Source: Vibrio hepatarius | GTDB lineage: Bacteria; Pseudomonadota; Gammaproteobacteria; Enterobacterales; Vibrionaceae | DNA: 64,000 nucleotides | NCBI RefSeq assembly: GCF_011806575.1 | Contig: NZ_JAATOO010000013.1 | Location: forward strand, 1 to 64,000 | Direction: 5' to 3' | In this document: in pieces, positions 18,330 to 27,802 of the stretch | How the letters are laid out: every line of letters begins with the position of its first letter | How positions within the stretch are numbered: position 1 is the first letter of the stretch | Program-made: the position numbers and the translations under genes | The notes under the pieces: generated by a model | What the model saw: the letters and a program-made list of their open reading frames with translations, nothing else | The model's database searches: none | What the model was told of the DNA's origin: nothing

Positions 18330-20420
18330 TTAGCCGAGGTTTCCTACCACATTAATCTGTTTATTCTCTGGTATTTCATTGTATGACAGTACTGCCAGTC
18401 CTTGTGTGAAAGTTCGGGCATAGCGGGCGATTAAAGGGCGTAACTGCGGCATTACTAGCAGAATAGGAACTAAACCTCGTTGCTTTAGCTGTTGCTTGAT
18501 TAGAGGTAAGTTTTGCTGAAACTGGCTCAGAATATTCGGTTCAACAGGAAAGCTATCCAATATTACCGGACCGTTTGCCTGTGCTTGTTGCAAAGATGAT
18601 AGAAGCATTTGTTCCAGTTGGTCAGACAACGCATAAACGTTGAGTTCGTTTTTCTGCCCTGCAATTAGATTGACGAGTGTTCGGCGCAAGGCACAGCGAA
18701 CATCTGCTGCCAGTAGGATCGGGTCTTTGGTGTGCTCTGCTGATTCAAGCATGGTGTTTGCAATGGTGCGAATATCCTTAAGCGGTATCTGATCCAGTAA
18801 CAGTTGACGATAAACCTTTAACTGTTGAGCAGGTGTTAAAGTGGCGCCTAATGCTTCTGCCAGCTTTGGTGCTTGTTGCGTCAAACGCTGATTCATCGCT
18901 TCGACATCATCATGGGTAAATAGATCTGCCAGATTGTTTTTCATGATTTTACTGATATGAGTCGCGATCACTGTACTATCATCTACGACTTGATAGCCCA
19001 TATTCAGCGCTTTGGCCTTGTCGTTATAGTCAATCCAAACGGCAGGTAGTTGATAAGCTGGATCACTACCCAAAATACCATCGACTTCACCGTAGATTTC
19101 TCCTACAGCAATCGCCAGTAAACGATCTGACTCAATGAACCCTTGCTCAATCACTTCTCCGTTTAATGCGATGGTGTACTGACTGGGTTTTAGGCTCAGG
19201 TTATCGTGAATACGTACTTCAGGAAGCAGGAAACCGATTTTTTCAGACAGGTTACGGCGCACGCCACGAATGCGTTGTGTCAGTGGTGCGCCATTATCTT
19301 TATTGACCAGATGCACCAATCGATAACCTAGTGCAAGAGACAGAGTGTGTACATGAGGTATGTCATCCCAAGTCAATAGTGTCTCTTCTTTTTGCATTGC
19401 ATGAGAAATCGCCTCAACCTGTTCGATTTGGTTATCTTGAATAGGTTTTTTCGACTGACGCCAACCTGCAAAGGCAAGCACTGTGGCAAAAATGAAAAAC
19501 GCCAGATGCGGCATGCCAGGAACGATCCCAATCATCGCCATAATGCCCGCGACGGTAAACAGTGTTACCGGAGTGGCAAGCAATTGCTTACGCATGATTT
19601 CTGACATGTCGTTATCGCTGTCATTGACGCGGGTAACGATGATTGCAGCAGCAGTTGCAAGTAGCAGAGAAGGAATCTGAGCAACCAGACCGTCACCAAT
19701 GGTCAGCAGGGCGTATGTTTTGAAAGCCTCTGAAGCAGGTAAACCGTGCTCAAAGATACCGATACTGATACCACCAATAATGTTAATGAAGAGGATCAGC
19801 AAACCAGCAATCGCGTCACCACGAACAAATTTAGAAGCGCCATCCATCGAACCGTGAAAGTCTGCTTCGTTGGAAACTTCCTTACGGCGTTGACGAGCCG
19901 TTTCTTGATCAATCAGGCCTGCGTTTAAGTCTGCATCAATCGCCATTTGTTTGCCGGGTAGGGCATCCAGTGTAAAACGTGCAGAGACTTCAGAGATACG
20001 TTCGCCACCTTTGGTGATCACAACAAAGTTGATGATCATCAGGATGATGAAGACGACCATACCGACAACATAGTTACCGCCGATCACTACTTCACCAAAT
20101 GCCTGAATCACTTTACCGGCTGCATCGCCCCCGTTATGGCCTTCAAGTAGAACAACTCGGGTCGATGCTACATTGAGTGTCAAGCGTAATAAGGTCGCAA
20201 CCAGCAGCATGGTAGGGAAGATGGAGAAATCCAGCGTTCTTCTGGCAGTAGTACTAACCAACAGTACCAAGATGGCGAGTACGATATTGAACGTAAACAG
20301 GACATCCAGAAGTAAGGGTGATAGCGGTAGAATGATCATCGCGAGTACCATCAGTAGTACTATTGGTACTCCGATGTAACTTTTAGTGGATGTTTGTAGT
20401 TGTTTTAACCGGTTAAGCAT
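18330..20420 (-). CDS. flhA: FlhA, flagellar export gate protein
   Basis: A 696-residue inner-membrane export gate subunit. The N-terminal half has about eight membrane helices and the FHIPEP-type loop (SARFTLDALPGKQMAIDADL, then GAMDGASKFVRGDAIAG-like GSMDGASKFVRGDAIAG). The C-terminal half is the cytoplasmic docking platform (VWIDYNDKAKALNMGYQVVD and onward). It is the last gene of the fliMNPQR-flhBA operon. Confidence 0.96.
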   Translation of the reverse strand: MLNRLKQLQTSTKSYIGVPIVLLMVLAMIILPLSPLLLDVLFTFNIVLAILVLLVSTTARRTLDFSIFPTMLLVATLLRLTLNVASTRVVLLEGHNGGDAAGKVIQAFGEVVIGGNYVVGMVVFIILMIINFVVITKGGERISEVSARFTLDALPGKQMAIDADLNAGLIDQETARQRRKEVSNEADFHGSMDGASKFVRGDAIAGLLILFINIIGGISIGIFEHGLPASEAFKTYALLTIGDGLVAQIPSLLLATAAAIIVTRVNDSDNDMSEIMRKQLLATPVTLFTVAGIMAMIGIVPGMPHLAFFIFATVLAFAGWRQSKKPIQDNQIEQVEAISHAMQKEETLLTWDDIPHVHTLSLALGYRLVHLVNKDNGAPLTQRIRGVRRNLSEKIGFLLPEVRIHDNLSLKPSQYTIALNGEVIEQGFIESDRLLAIAVGEIYGEVDGILGSDPAYQLPAVWIDYNDKAKALNMGYQVVDDSTVIATHISKIMKNNLADLFTHDDVEAMNQRLTQQAPKLAEALGATLTPAQQLKVYRQLLLDQIPLKDIRTIANTMLESAEHTKDPILLAADVRCALRRTLVNLIAGQKNELNVYALSDQLEQMLLSSLQQAQANGPVILDSFPVEPNILSQFQQNLPLIKQQLKQRGLVPILLVMPQLRPLIARYARTFTQGLAVLSYNEIPENKQINVVGNLG

Positions 20421-20450
20421 ACTTTCGTGTCCTTGGATATACGCGGGTAA

Positions 20451-21578
20451 TCAGTGTTGCAAGTGTCTAGGAATTGAAAAATGTGGCAGAGGTAGTGGAT
20501 GTTTACCTTCACCTTTGCGAAATGCTCTCAACTGCAGCATGTAAGTCAGAATATGAGCCACTGCAATGTAAAGTTGGCTTGGAATGGCCTGTTCAATCGC
20601 TGTGGTGTAATAAATGGAGCGAGTTAAAGGTGGCGAGTTAATGATCTCTACTTGGTTTTCTCTTGCGATGCGTTGAATGTGTATGGCGGTTTCATCCACC
20701 CCTTTGGCTACCACAAACGGTGCATCGGAGAGTGATGTGTCGTATTTAAGGGCAACGGCGTAGTGAGTTGGATTCGTGAGTACGACATCCGCTGTTGGCA
20801 CTGTTTTGTTGAATTTTCGTCGAGCAAATTGTTGTTGAATTTGGCGAATACGTTGTTTGATCTCTGGTCGACCTTCGTTTTGCTTGAACTCTTCTTTGAG
20901 TTCTTGCTTGGACATACGCAGCTCTTTTAAATACTCCCAACGTTGGTATGGGATATCAATCACACCAAAGATGAGTAAGGCAAAGCTCATCAGCAGTAAC
21001 CCTTCAAATAAAATGGATATGATCAGAATAGCTCCCTGAGGGAGCGGTAATCTTTGCATACCCAACAAAGGCTGAAGGTGACTGTCTAAGTAGCCATATA
21101 ACACCCCGAAAATGATCATTACTTTGAGTGTCGATTTCAACAGTTCCACTAAAGAACGAGTAGAGAACACACGCTTGATTCCATTGATTGGATTTAGTTT
21201 GCTTAACTTTGGTGACATATTGGCAAGGCGGAACATCCAACCTCCCAATACCATACTGCTCCCTATGGTAGTGATGATGATCACTGCGAACATGGGCAGT
21301 AACATCTCAATCACCATCGCTAAGCTCTGCCCAAGTTGTTCAACCAGTTGTTGAGTATTACCAAGATCTTTTTTAGTCAGAGACATGTTGAATCTGAATA
21401 TGCCAGCCATGCTCTGCCAAATATTGTCAAGTTGGGCATAGAAAAACAGCACAACAGCGAGAAAAATAGCAGCCGTAGTAAACTCTTTTGCACGAGGGAC
21501 TTGCCCGCCCTGACGAGCTTTTTTAATTTTCTGAGGAGAGGCCTGTTCTGTTTTGTCTTGTGACGAATGTTCGTTCAT
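20451..21578 (-). CDS. flhB: FlhB, export specificity switch protein
   Basis: A 375-residue protein with four membrane segments in the N-terminal part and a cytoplasmic domain containing the autocleavage motif NPTH at residues 269-272, followed by YAVALKYD. FlhB cleaves itself and, with FliK, switches export from rod/hook to filament subunits. Its start overlaps the fliR stop by four bases; flhA follows after 30 bases. Confidence 0.95.
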   Translation of the reverse strand: MNEHSSQDKTEQASPQKIKKARQGGQVPRAKEFTTAAIFLAVVLFFYAQLDNIWQSMAGIFRFNMSLTKKDLGNTQQLVEQLGQSLAMVIEMLLPMFAVIIITTIGSSMVLGGWMFRLANMSPKLSKLNPINGIKRVFSTRSLVELLKSTLKVMIIFGVLYGYLDSHLQPLLGMQRLPLPQGAILIISILFEGLLLMSFALLIFGVIDIPYQRWEYLKELRMSKQELKEEFKQNEGRPEIKQRIRQIQQQFARRKFNKTVPTADVVLTNPTHYAVALKYDTSLSDAPFVVAKGVDETAIHIQRIARENQVEIINSPPLTRSIYYTTAIEQAIPSQLYIAVAHILTYMLQLRAFRKGEGKHPLPLPHFSIPRHLQH

Positions 21579-22351
21579 ACCCCACCCGATATAAAATTAT
21601 TTAAGTATTGTAAAGTGTTGTGTACTAAGTCTGTATAACGGTCAGGAATCCCAGATACAGAAATCAACACACTAAACAAACCGAGCAACATGGTCATCGG
21701 AAAGCCTAAAGCATAAATGTTTAGGGATGGTGCGGCGCGGTTCATCACACCAAAACTGATATTGGCTAGAAGCATGGAAATGATGGCTGGTAAAGCAAGC
21801 GCGAGTGATGAGGCAAACATCCAACCAAAGACATTGATGACGCCTTGTAGTGAAAGAGAAGTGATACCTGAACCCACAGGCCAGATAACAAAGCTTTGAA
21901 TGAGAACATCAATCACCAATAAATGTCCTTCTAGAGCAAGAAAAAGTAACGTCGAAAAAATGAGAAACAACCGACCCAGAACCGCTACAGAAATGCCATT
22001 GACGGGGTCATTCATCATCGCCATTCCCAAGCCCATTTGCAGTGAGATAATCTGCCCCAACATGGCGAATACAGTGAACAGCATGTGCAAAATTAAACCA
22101 AATATAATGCCCCAAATAACTTGTTCAAATGCGAGAAACAGCGAAGTCATGGAAAATAGGTCGACAGCTGGCATAGCAGGAATTAAAGGGGCTGTGATTA
22201 CTACAATAGCGAGAGCCAGTAAGCTACGAACCCAAATCGGGATCAACGCATCTCCAAAGAAAGGCATGGAAATGAACACAGCACCAACCCGAAAAAATGG
22301 CCACCAGAGTTGACCGAGAATTGCGGAGAGCTCAGCAAAGGTAATGGCCAT
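21575..22351 (-). CDS. fliR: FliR, export gate membrane protein
   Basis: A 258-residue polytopic protein of the FliPQR gate. Typical segments are WWPFFRVGAVFISMPFFGD near the N-terminus and SLQMGLGMAMMNDPVNG in the middle. Its ATG overlaps the last base of the fliQ stop, and its stop overlaps flhB, so the three genes are tightly coupled. Confidence 0.94.
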   Translation of the reverse strand: MAITFAELSAILGQLWWPFFRVGAVFISMPFFGDALIPIWVRSLLALAIVVITAPLIPAMPAVDLFSMTSLFLAFEQVIWGIIFGLILHMLFTVFAMLGQIISLQMGLGMAMMNDPVNGISVAVLGRLFLIFSTLLFLALEGHLLVIDVLIQSFVIWPVGSGITSLSLQGVINVFGWMFASSLALALPAIISMLLANISFGVMNRAAPSLNIYALGFPMTMLLGLFSVLISVSGIPDRYTDLVHNTLQYLNNFISGGV

Positions 22352-22641
22352 TAACCAATCATCCCGGGAAGGCTATGGAACAGATAGTTAAATAGTTCCA
22401 TGATCTTACGTAGCATCCAATGTCCAGCGAAAATCACCATCAACAAGGTTGCGAGTAGCCTGGGTAGGAAACTCAACGTTTGTTCGTTGATTTGGGTCGC
22501 GGCCTGAAAAACGGCAATACCCAGGCCGACAACCAGGCCGGGTACAACCAAAACAACGACTATGATAATGATCATCCATACGGCATCGGAAAATAGGGTT
22601 ACGGCCATTTCAGGTGTCATGATCTTTCCTCGATTATCCAA
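22351..22641 (-). CDS. fliQ: FliQ, export gate membrane protein
   Basis: A 96-residue protein with two membrane helices. It shows the FliQ pattern MTPEMAVTLFSDAVWMIIII and VVGLGIAVFQAATQINEQTL. An alternative start is the ATG at codon 8 (MTPEMA). It overlaps fliP by eight bases. Confidence 0.94.
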   Translation of the reverse strand: MDNRGKIMTPEMAVTLFSDAVWMIIIIVVVLVVPGLVVGLGIAVFQAATQINEQTLSFLPRLLATLLMVIFAGHWMLRKIMELFNYLFHSLPGMIG

Positions 22642-23404
22642 AACTGGCGGACAAGCTACCGACAGTCATTGCCCAGCCATCTACAAGCACAAACACGACC
22701 AGTTTGAATGGTAATGAAATGATGAGTGGTGAGAGCATCATCATGCCCATGGCCATTAGCACACTGGCGACCACTAAATCTATGATAAGAAAAGGGATGA
22801 ACAGTATAAAACCAATCTGAAAAGCGGTTTTGAGTTCACTAATGACAAAGGCAGGTAAAACAATTGCGAAAGAAATATCTTCCACGTTTTGGTCTATGGG
22901 TTCATTAGCGATACGCAACATCTGCTCAAGCGAGTTCTGATGTGTTTGTGCCAGCATGAAATCGCGAACGGGTTTTTCTGCCACAGAAAACGCCTGTACT
23001 AGCGTGATTTCACCATTGTTGTAAGGTTGAAAAGCGTTCTTGTAAATATCGGTCCAAACTGGGCGCATGATCAGCAAAGTAAGTGTCAGTGCAATTCCCA
23101 CTAACACTCGGTTAGGAGGCGTTTGCTGTAATCCCAGCGCTTGACGCAAAATAGCCAGTACCACAATGATACGTGTAAAGCTGGTTGCCATCAGGATGAA
23201 AGCTGGTAAAAAGCTCAGTGCTGTCATTAGCAGTAGAATTTGCAGTTTAACGCTGTATTCTTGCTCAGTCGCTCCGTCAGATACGGACAAAATAGTTAAG
23301 CCGTTATCTGCTGCGTATGTAGGGCAAACTACCAAACAAAATGCCAGCAGAATCACTGGCGTCCAAGCCGAAAGAGAGTGCAGTTTATTCATAGAGTTAT
23401 TCAT
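22634..23404 (-). CDS. fliP: FliP, export gate membrane protein
   Basis: A 256-residue protein with a signal-like N-terminal hydrophobic segment and three or four further membrane helices. Family signatures are SFTRIIVVLAILRQALGLQQ with TPPNRVLVGIALTLT, and PFLIIDLVVASVLMAMGMMM. It lies between fliN and fliQ in the usual order. Confidence 0.95.
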   Translation of the reverse strand: MNNSMNKLHSLSAWTPVILLAFCLVVCPTYAADNGLTILSVSDGATEQEYSVKLQILLLMTALSFLPAFILMATSFTRIIVVLAILRQALGLQQTPPNRVLVGIALTLTLLIMRPVWTDIYKNAFQPYNNGEITLVQAFSVAEKPVRDFMLAQTHQNSLEQMLRIANEPIDQNVEDISFAIVLPAFVISELKTAFQIGFILFIPFLIIDLVVASVLMAMGMMMLSPLIISLPFKLVVFVLVDGWAMTVGSLSASFG

Positions 23405-23413
23405 TGAATTAGG

Positions 23414-23785
23414 TTAATAAACCGTGTCATCTGTAGGCGTTGAACTAAACACATCAGTCAGGTGCAGACCGTATTTGTCGTTCACAATGACAATTTCAGC
23501 GTGTCCCATCAACGAGCCATTGACTTTGACATCCAAAGGCTCACCATTAAGTTTATCGAGTTCAATCACAGTTCCTTCTCCAGCTTTCATTAACTCACCT
23601 AGTGTTATCTCTTTACTCGCAACTTCCAGTGTCACGACCACAGGGATACCCTTGAAAAAGCTGAGATCTCGCTCGATTGGTGGAGTCTGTTGGAAAGGCA
23701 TGTCGTTTTCAGAATTCTCTATCTGAAAATCGTCAAAATTAAGTTCGTTAGTATCGAACACGGTATTTTCTATTGATTCGCTCAT
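23414..23785 (-). CDS. fliN: FliN, C-ring switch protein
   Basis: A 123-residue protein. The acidic N-terminal 45 residues are disordered-looking, followed by a SpoA/SPOA domain with the FliN core IPVVVTLEVASKEITLGELM and GEPLDVKVNGSLMGHAEIVI. FliN forms the base of the C-ring and receives export complexes. It follows fliM after 18 bases. Confidence 0.93.
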   Translation of the reverse strand: MSESIENTVFDTNELNFDDFQIENSENDMPFQQTPPIERDLSFFKGIPVVVTLEVASKEITLGELMKAGEGTVIELDKLNGEPLDVKVNGSLMGHAEIVIVNDKYGLHLTDVFSSTPTDDTVY

Positions 23786-23803
23786 GATTATGATTCCTTA
23801 AAC

Positions 23804-24607
23804 TTAGTTGAGAATTAAAACGAGTTGGTCATCTTGTTCTGCAATGCGTCCAGAGAAAAGTGGCTGGTGACCAATACTGATAGGGATGTCACTGGGTAAT
23901 TCGATTGAAAATATGTCGCCAGGTTTAAGGCTAACAATGTCACTTAAGGGCATGATTTTCTTAATAAGTACGGCATTCAATCGTACTCGAGTCGACTTTA
24001 AGGAGTGACAGAATGGTTGGTATAAATCGGTATTCGACTGAAGCTCAAGTTGTTCAACCAAGGTCTGGATCAGATTGCTGTCCAGTTTTAGGTGTACTCT
24101 ACCCGCAAATCCATCAAACTGAATTATCAACTCAGCATGCAACCCCACACCGTTAGTTGGCGCAAAATCAGATATTGCCCACATAGCGTCTGGAGCCAGC
24201 TTGGTGATAATCAGTTTGCTAATTCGTTCTTGGATGCGTAGATCACTGTTTGTCAGCGTTGTTGAATCGCGTTCTACATTTGCACCATAAAATCGGTCTG
24301 CCAATTTGATTAGAACAACGTTATCGGCATGAACAAAAACACGCCCACCGTTTTGGTGTTGGTAGGTTGATGTTTGGCATTTCTCCATCTCTAATGGCAA
24401 GAAAGTATGTAAGTCGACTATATTTAACTTTGCTTCTACCTTGCTAGTTTTTAACCAGTTCTGCAATTCATGGGTCAGGCCGATACAAGACTCAGAAACT
24501 ACGCCAATAAGTTTCTCACGAATGATATGAATGGGCTTGCCTAATAGTTCAACGTCTAGGGGGCCGATATCTAAAATGGGCTCTGGCCCTTTATTTATTG
24601 TCTTCAT
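23804..24607 (-). CDS. fliM: FliM, C-ring switch protein, short lateral type
   Basis: A 267-residue FliM. The C-terminal SPOA domain (LSDIVSLKPGDIFSIELPSD) and a weakly conserved middle domain are present. Canonical FliM is about 330 residues and begins with a CheY-P-binding peptide (LSQDEIDALL-like). Here the protein starts MKTINKGPEPILDIGPLDVE and I see no such motif. It is the first gene of the minus-strand export/C-ring operon. Confidence 0.85.
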   Translation of the reverse strand: MKTINKGPEPILDIGPLDVELLGKPIHIIREKLIGVVSESCIGLTHELQNWLKTSKVEAKLNIVDLHTFLPLEMEKCQTSTYQHQNGGRVFVHADNVVLIKLADRFYGANVERDSTTLTNSDLRIQERISKLIITKLAPDAMWAISDFAPTNGVGLHAELIIQFDGFAGRVHLKLDSNLIQTLVEQLELQSNTDLYQPFCHSLKSTRVRLNAVLIKKIMPLSDIVSLKPGDIFSIELPSDIPISIGHQPLFSGRIAEQDDQLVLILN

Positions 24608-25004
24608 TTATATTTTGCTGCCTCTTTGATAGTTGTCATTTATATTTTCTCCCCTTTTAGTGAATATATTTATCTCAGCACATGAGAGTCTACACGAGTT
24701 TTTTATTTAATTTTTAAAGTTTGTGATATTAGTTCATATGTCGATTTTCGCTTATGGATTATTACTTCAACACATAATAAAACGATTTATCTTGTTTTTA
24801 AGAATTGATTGATAAAAATATTATGAGTTAATAAATTAATGCAAAGGTAAATCATTTAATAACAGTGAAAATGAAGGAATTCTGCGTTTTTCTTGATAAT
24901 GAATAATATCAAGCTTCATATGTCTTATAAGTCGATATCGATAGTTTTCTCTATTTGTCGGATTTTTTAATGATTATGTTAAAGGGTTAGACGAGGGCTT
25001 TAGC
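24608..25004. promoter_or_regulatory. Divergent promoter region between fliM and the motY-lafK-fli operon
   Basis: About 397 bp, strongly AT-rich, separating two divergent flagellar operons. I searched by eye for a sigma-54 element (TGGCAC-N5-TTGC) on both strands and found none convincing. No gene or hairpin of note is seen. Confidence 0.5.
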
Positions 25005-26090
25005 TTGAAGATCGATTGCGTTGGGAAAAATGAAAAGGCGATGGTTATGTATTTATATGCATTTAATTGTATGCATTATGCATATTTACGCAGTTTTTTT
25101 GGTTGGGGGAAAGTTGGGGAATATCGATGTGCCCGTATTCGTTTAATAACATTTCTTATTTCAATTGTAGTGTGTTTTATTGAGTCTTCATTAGCATTTT
25201 CGAATCAAAATATTAACATTCCCATGAGCTTTTCTAATTGGACATATCAAGTTGAGGATTTGGAGTGCTATTTAGGAAGTGCCGATTTTTCTTATGGGAA
25301 GTTTTATTTCCGCTTAGATGAAGAAAACAAAAAAATCACATTTATAGCAAGCCTAAGTCAGAATGGAATTAAATGGGGTAGGGCTATACTTAAAATTAAA
25401 AATGCACCGTGGGAAAAAACTTTGGATATTAAATCTGTTTCATCTATTTCGATAGCTAAGTCTGGGTCTGAGTTTATTTTTGAACGCAATATTAGCCAAG
25501 TGTTGACGTCTATTAATCAAGGTAAATGGATGATGTTGTCGTTAAAAGGAAGTGATTCTTCCGTCGATCAAACCATCACCATTCCAACTGTAAATATTCA
25601 GGAGGCATTGCAATCATTTCTTAGTTGTCGTGATCGATTGGTGAAGCGCGATCAATTACCGAAGATGCCATTTTTAGATACTCGTGATCGTGAAGTAGTA
25701 ATCCATTTCGCGTTTGGCCAGCGAGCTCTTTCGAATGAACAGAAAATGAGGTTGCGAGCGTTGTACCGTTACATCGTAGAAGACTCTCGAGTCATCAAGG
25801 TATTAGTTGATGGATACACCGACAATGTTGGTTCTTCTGTCGCCAACCTCACCATCTCTCGTCAACGAGCCGAATTGATTGCAAAACAACTGAATACCTT
25901 GGGGCTTGCAGAGGAGAAAGTCGAAGTGCGGGCACATGGTTTACGTTACCCAATTGCGAATAATGATACTGTAACTGGTCGAGCGAAGAATCGTCGCGTA
26001 ACCTTGCGTTTGGTCAGGGATAAAGAACAAGTCGTGCGCGAGGATCATGCTTTTTCCAATGCAGTAGAAGAGGAAAAGGTACAACAATGA
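25005..26090 (+). CDS. MotY-like T-ring protein of the lateral flagellum
   Basis: A protein of up to 361 residues with an exported N-terminus (RLITFLISIVVCFIESSLAF, cleavage near SLA), a MotY N-domain (WTYQVEDLECYLGSADFSYG) and a C-terminal OmpA-like peptidoglycan-binding domain (LVDGYTDNVGSSVANLTISR). MotY forms the T-ring that holds stators; a lateral MotY next to lafK is known in V. parahaemolyticus. The TTG at 25005 puts about 47 residues ahead of the signal peptide, so the true start is probably one of the ATGs at 25041, 25047 or 25071. The stop overlaps lafK (ATGA). Confidence 0.82.
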   Translation: MKIDCVGKNEKAMVMYLYAFNCMHYAYLRSFFGWGKVGEYRCARIRLITFLISIVVCFIESSLAFSNQNINIPMSFSNWTYQVEDLECYLGSADFSYGKFYFRLDEENKKITFIASLSQNGIKWGRAILKIKNAPWEKTLDIKSVSSISIAKSGSEFIFERNISQVLTSINQGKWMMLSLKGSDSSVDQTITIPTVNIQEALQSFLSCRDRLVKRDQLPKMPFLDTRDREVVIHFAFGQRALSNEQKMRLRALYRYIVEDSRVIKVLVDGYTDNVGSSVANLTISRQRAELIAKQLNTLGLAEEKVEVRAHGLRYPIANNDTVTGRAKNRRVTLRLVRDKEQVVREDHAFSNAVEEEKVQQ

Positions 26091-27418
26091 CGAAAATGGA
26101 TATTCTGTTGGTTGAGCCAAATGAAAACTTTGCTCAACCAGTATTAAAAGTCTTACAAGAGGCAGGTTATTGTGTACGGCATATGCGCTCAGGCCGCAGC
26201 GCTTTGCTAGAGACACACGCCGCTATCACTTTAGTGGGTTCAGACTTGTCGGATATATGTGTACGCGAGTTTGTGAGTTGTCATCAGAAACAACGTAAAA
26301 CGGGTATTGTTATTGCGATTGTCGATCAAGATCAGGGAATTTTGGCCGCTGAGACAATGAAATCCGGTGCAACGGATTATCTGTTAAGACCGTTTGAAGC
26401 GAACCGGCTGCTTAGCCTTCTGAAACGCGTGGAAGCGCTAGGCAAACCGATAGCAAATATCGTTGCAAAATCCTGGCGCAGCAAACAGATACTGCAACTT
26501 GCTCATCGTGCTGCTTGTACCAATGCTAGCGTATTGATTACCGGTGAGTCTGGGACTGGAAAAGAAGTACTGGCTCGGTATATTCATGAACAATCCTCCC
26601 GAGTTGATGGTCCTTTTATTGCTGTGAACTGTGCGGCGATTCCTGAATCTATGCTCGAAGCAGTGCTGTTTGGTCACGTAAAAGGTGCGTTTACTGGGGC
26701 CGCGAACTCGCAAAGTGGTAAGTTTGAAGAGGCTAATGGTGGCACAATTTTGCTTGATGAAATTGGTGAGATGTCACCTGCTATTCAAGCCAAGTTACTC
26801 AGAGTGCTTCAAGAACGAGAAGTTGAACGAGTGGGAAGCCATAAAGCGATTCAACTGGATATTCATATTATTGCCGCGACCAACAAAGATTTGCGAGAGG
26901 AAGTACGAAAGGGCACATTCCGAGAAGACCTCTATTATCGATTGGACGTATTGCCATTACATTGGCCACCTCTTCGTGAACGCAAAGACGACATTTTACC
27001 GATAAGTCACTTTTTTATCGAAAAGTACCAAGACGGTAGCAAATGTTACTTATCTCAGGATGCGATTACAGCACTAAACCAGTATCACTGGCCGGGTAAT
27101 ATCCGTGAGCTGGAAAACGTGATTCAGCGGGCGTTGGTGATGCGCCATGGCGACTACATTACTGCTAACGATTTGATGTTGCCGGCTCAATTACTGACAC
27201 CTGTGCCATCAACTGAGCCGACATCTCTGTTCGGTCATGTCGAAGCTAAGAAACAAGCAGAATATCAATTCATTCTGGATAAATTGCGTCGGTTTGATGG
27301 AAACCGAACCAAGACAGCAAATGCTCTGGGTATAACCACTCGTGCCTTGCGTTACAAGCTAGCAGCAATGCGTGAGCAAGGAATTGATTTACAGTCGGCA
27401 TCGGGCACGGCTGCTTAA
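26087..27418 (+). CDS. lafK: LafK, sigma-54-dependent master activator of lateral flagella
   Basis: A 443-residue activator of the NtrC/FlrA class. Residues 1-115 form a receiver-like domain. Residues about 125-370 form the AAA+ domain with Walker A GESGTGKE (153-160), the sigma-54 contact loop GAFTGA (200-205) and Walker B ILLDEIGE. The C-terminus has a Fis-type helix-turn-helix (NRTKTANALGITTRALRYKL). The receiver has Gly-Ser where the phosphoacceptor Asp is expected and Arg instead of the conserved Lys (YLLRPF), so control by phosphorylation is unlikely. It should drive the early and middle lateral operons with sigma-54. Confidence 0.93.
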   Translation: MTKMDILLVEPNENFAQPVLKVLQEAGYCVRHMRSGRSALLETHAAITLVGSDLSDICVREFVSCHQKQRKTGIVIAIVDQDQGILAAETMKSGATDYLLRPFEANRLLSLLKRVEALGKPIANIVAKSWRSKQILQLAHRAACTNASVLITGESGTGKEVLARYIHEQSSRVDGPFIAVNCAAIPESMLEAVLFGHVKGAFTGAANSQSGKFEEANGGTILLDEIGEMSPAIQAKLLRVLQEREVERVGSHKAIQLDIHIIAATNKDLREEVRKGTFREDLYYRLDVLPLHWPPLRERKDDILPISHFFIEKYQDGSKCYLSQDAITALNQYHWPGNIRELENVIQRALVMRHGDYITANDLMLPAQLLTPVPSTEPTSLFGHVEAKKQAEYQFILDKLRRFDGNRTKTANALGITTRALRYKLAAMREQGIDLQSASGTAA

Positions 27419-27439
27419 CGTTCAAAGGGGGTAAAACCA

Positions 27440-27799
27440 ATGTTAAGTCAATCTATTAACAATTCAGTTTCTGCTGAACAATTGATGTTGTCGAAAATGG
27501 ATGCGATGAGCACCCAATTAAAACACCCCGAGTTCGTAGTGACTGACAATCCATTGGATGTGAGAGGATTGAACGAGCCTCTGTCGTTCTCTCAAGCAAT
27601 GAGCAATGTACTGAATACTGTCAACAAGCACCAATCGGTGGCCAGTCAAAAAATGACGGCCGTTGAAACGGGGCAAAGTGACGATCTCGTCGGCGCTATG
27701 GTTGCAAACCAGAAAGCAAGCCTCTCATTCAATGCCTTAATGCAAGTGCGCAATAAGGTGGTGAACTCTTTTGAAGATATTATGAAAATGCCGGTGTAG
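27440..27799 (+). CDS. fliE: FliE, MS-ring/rod junction protein
   Basis: A 119-residue protein. The C-terminal two thirds shows the FliE pattern LSFSQAMSNVLNTVNKHQSV and the ending LSFNALMQVRNKVVNSFEDI. FliE joins the MS ring to the rod and opens export of rod proteins. It follows lafK after 21 bases with AAAGGGGG upstream of the ATG. Confidence 0.93.
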   Translation: MLSQSINNSVSAEQLMLSKMDAMSTQLKHPEFVVTDNPLDVRGLNEPLSFSQAMSNVLNTVNKHQSVASQKMTAVETGQSDDLVGAMVANQKASLSFNALMQVRNKVVNSFEDIMKMPV

Positions 27800-27802
27800 A
27801 TC

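Noticed and set aside
24608..25004. Sigma-54 promoter between fliM and the motY-like gene
   Set aside because: LafK systems use sigma-54, but no TGGCAC-N5-TTGC match could be found by eye on either strand.
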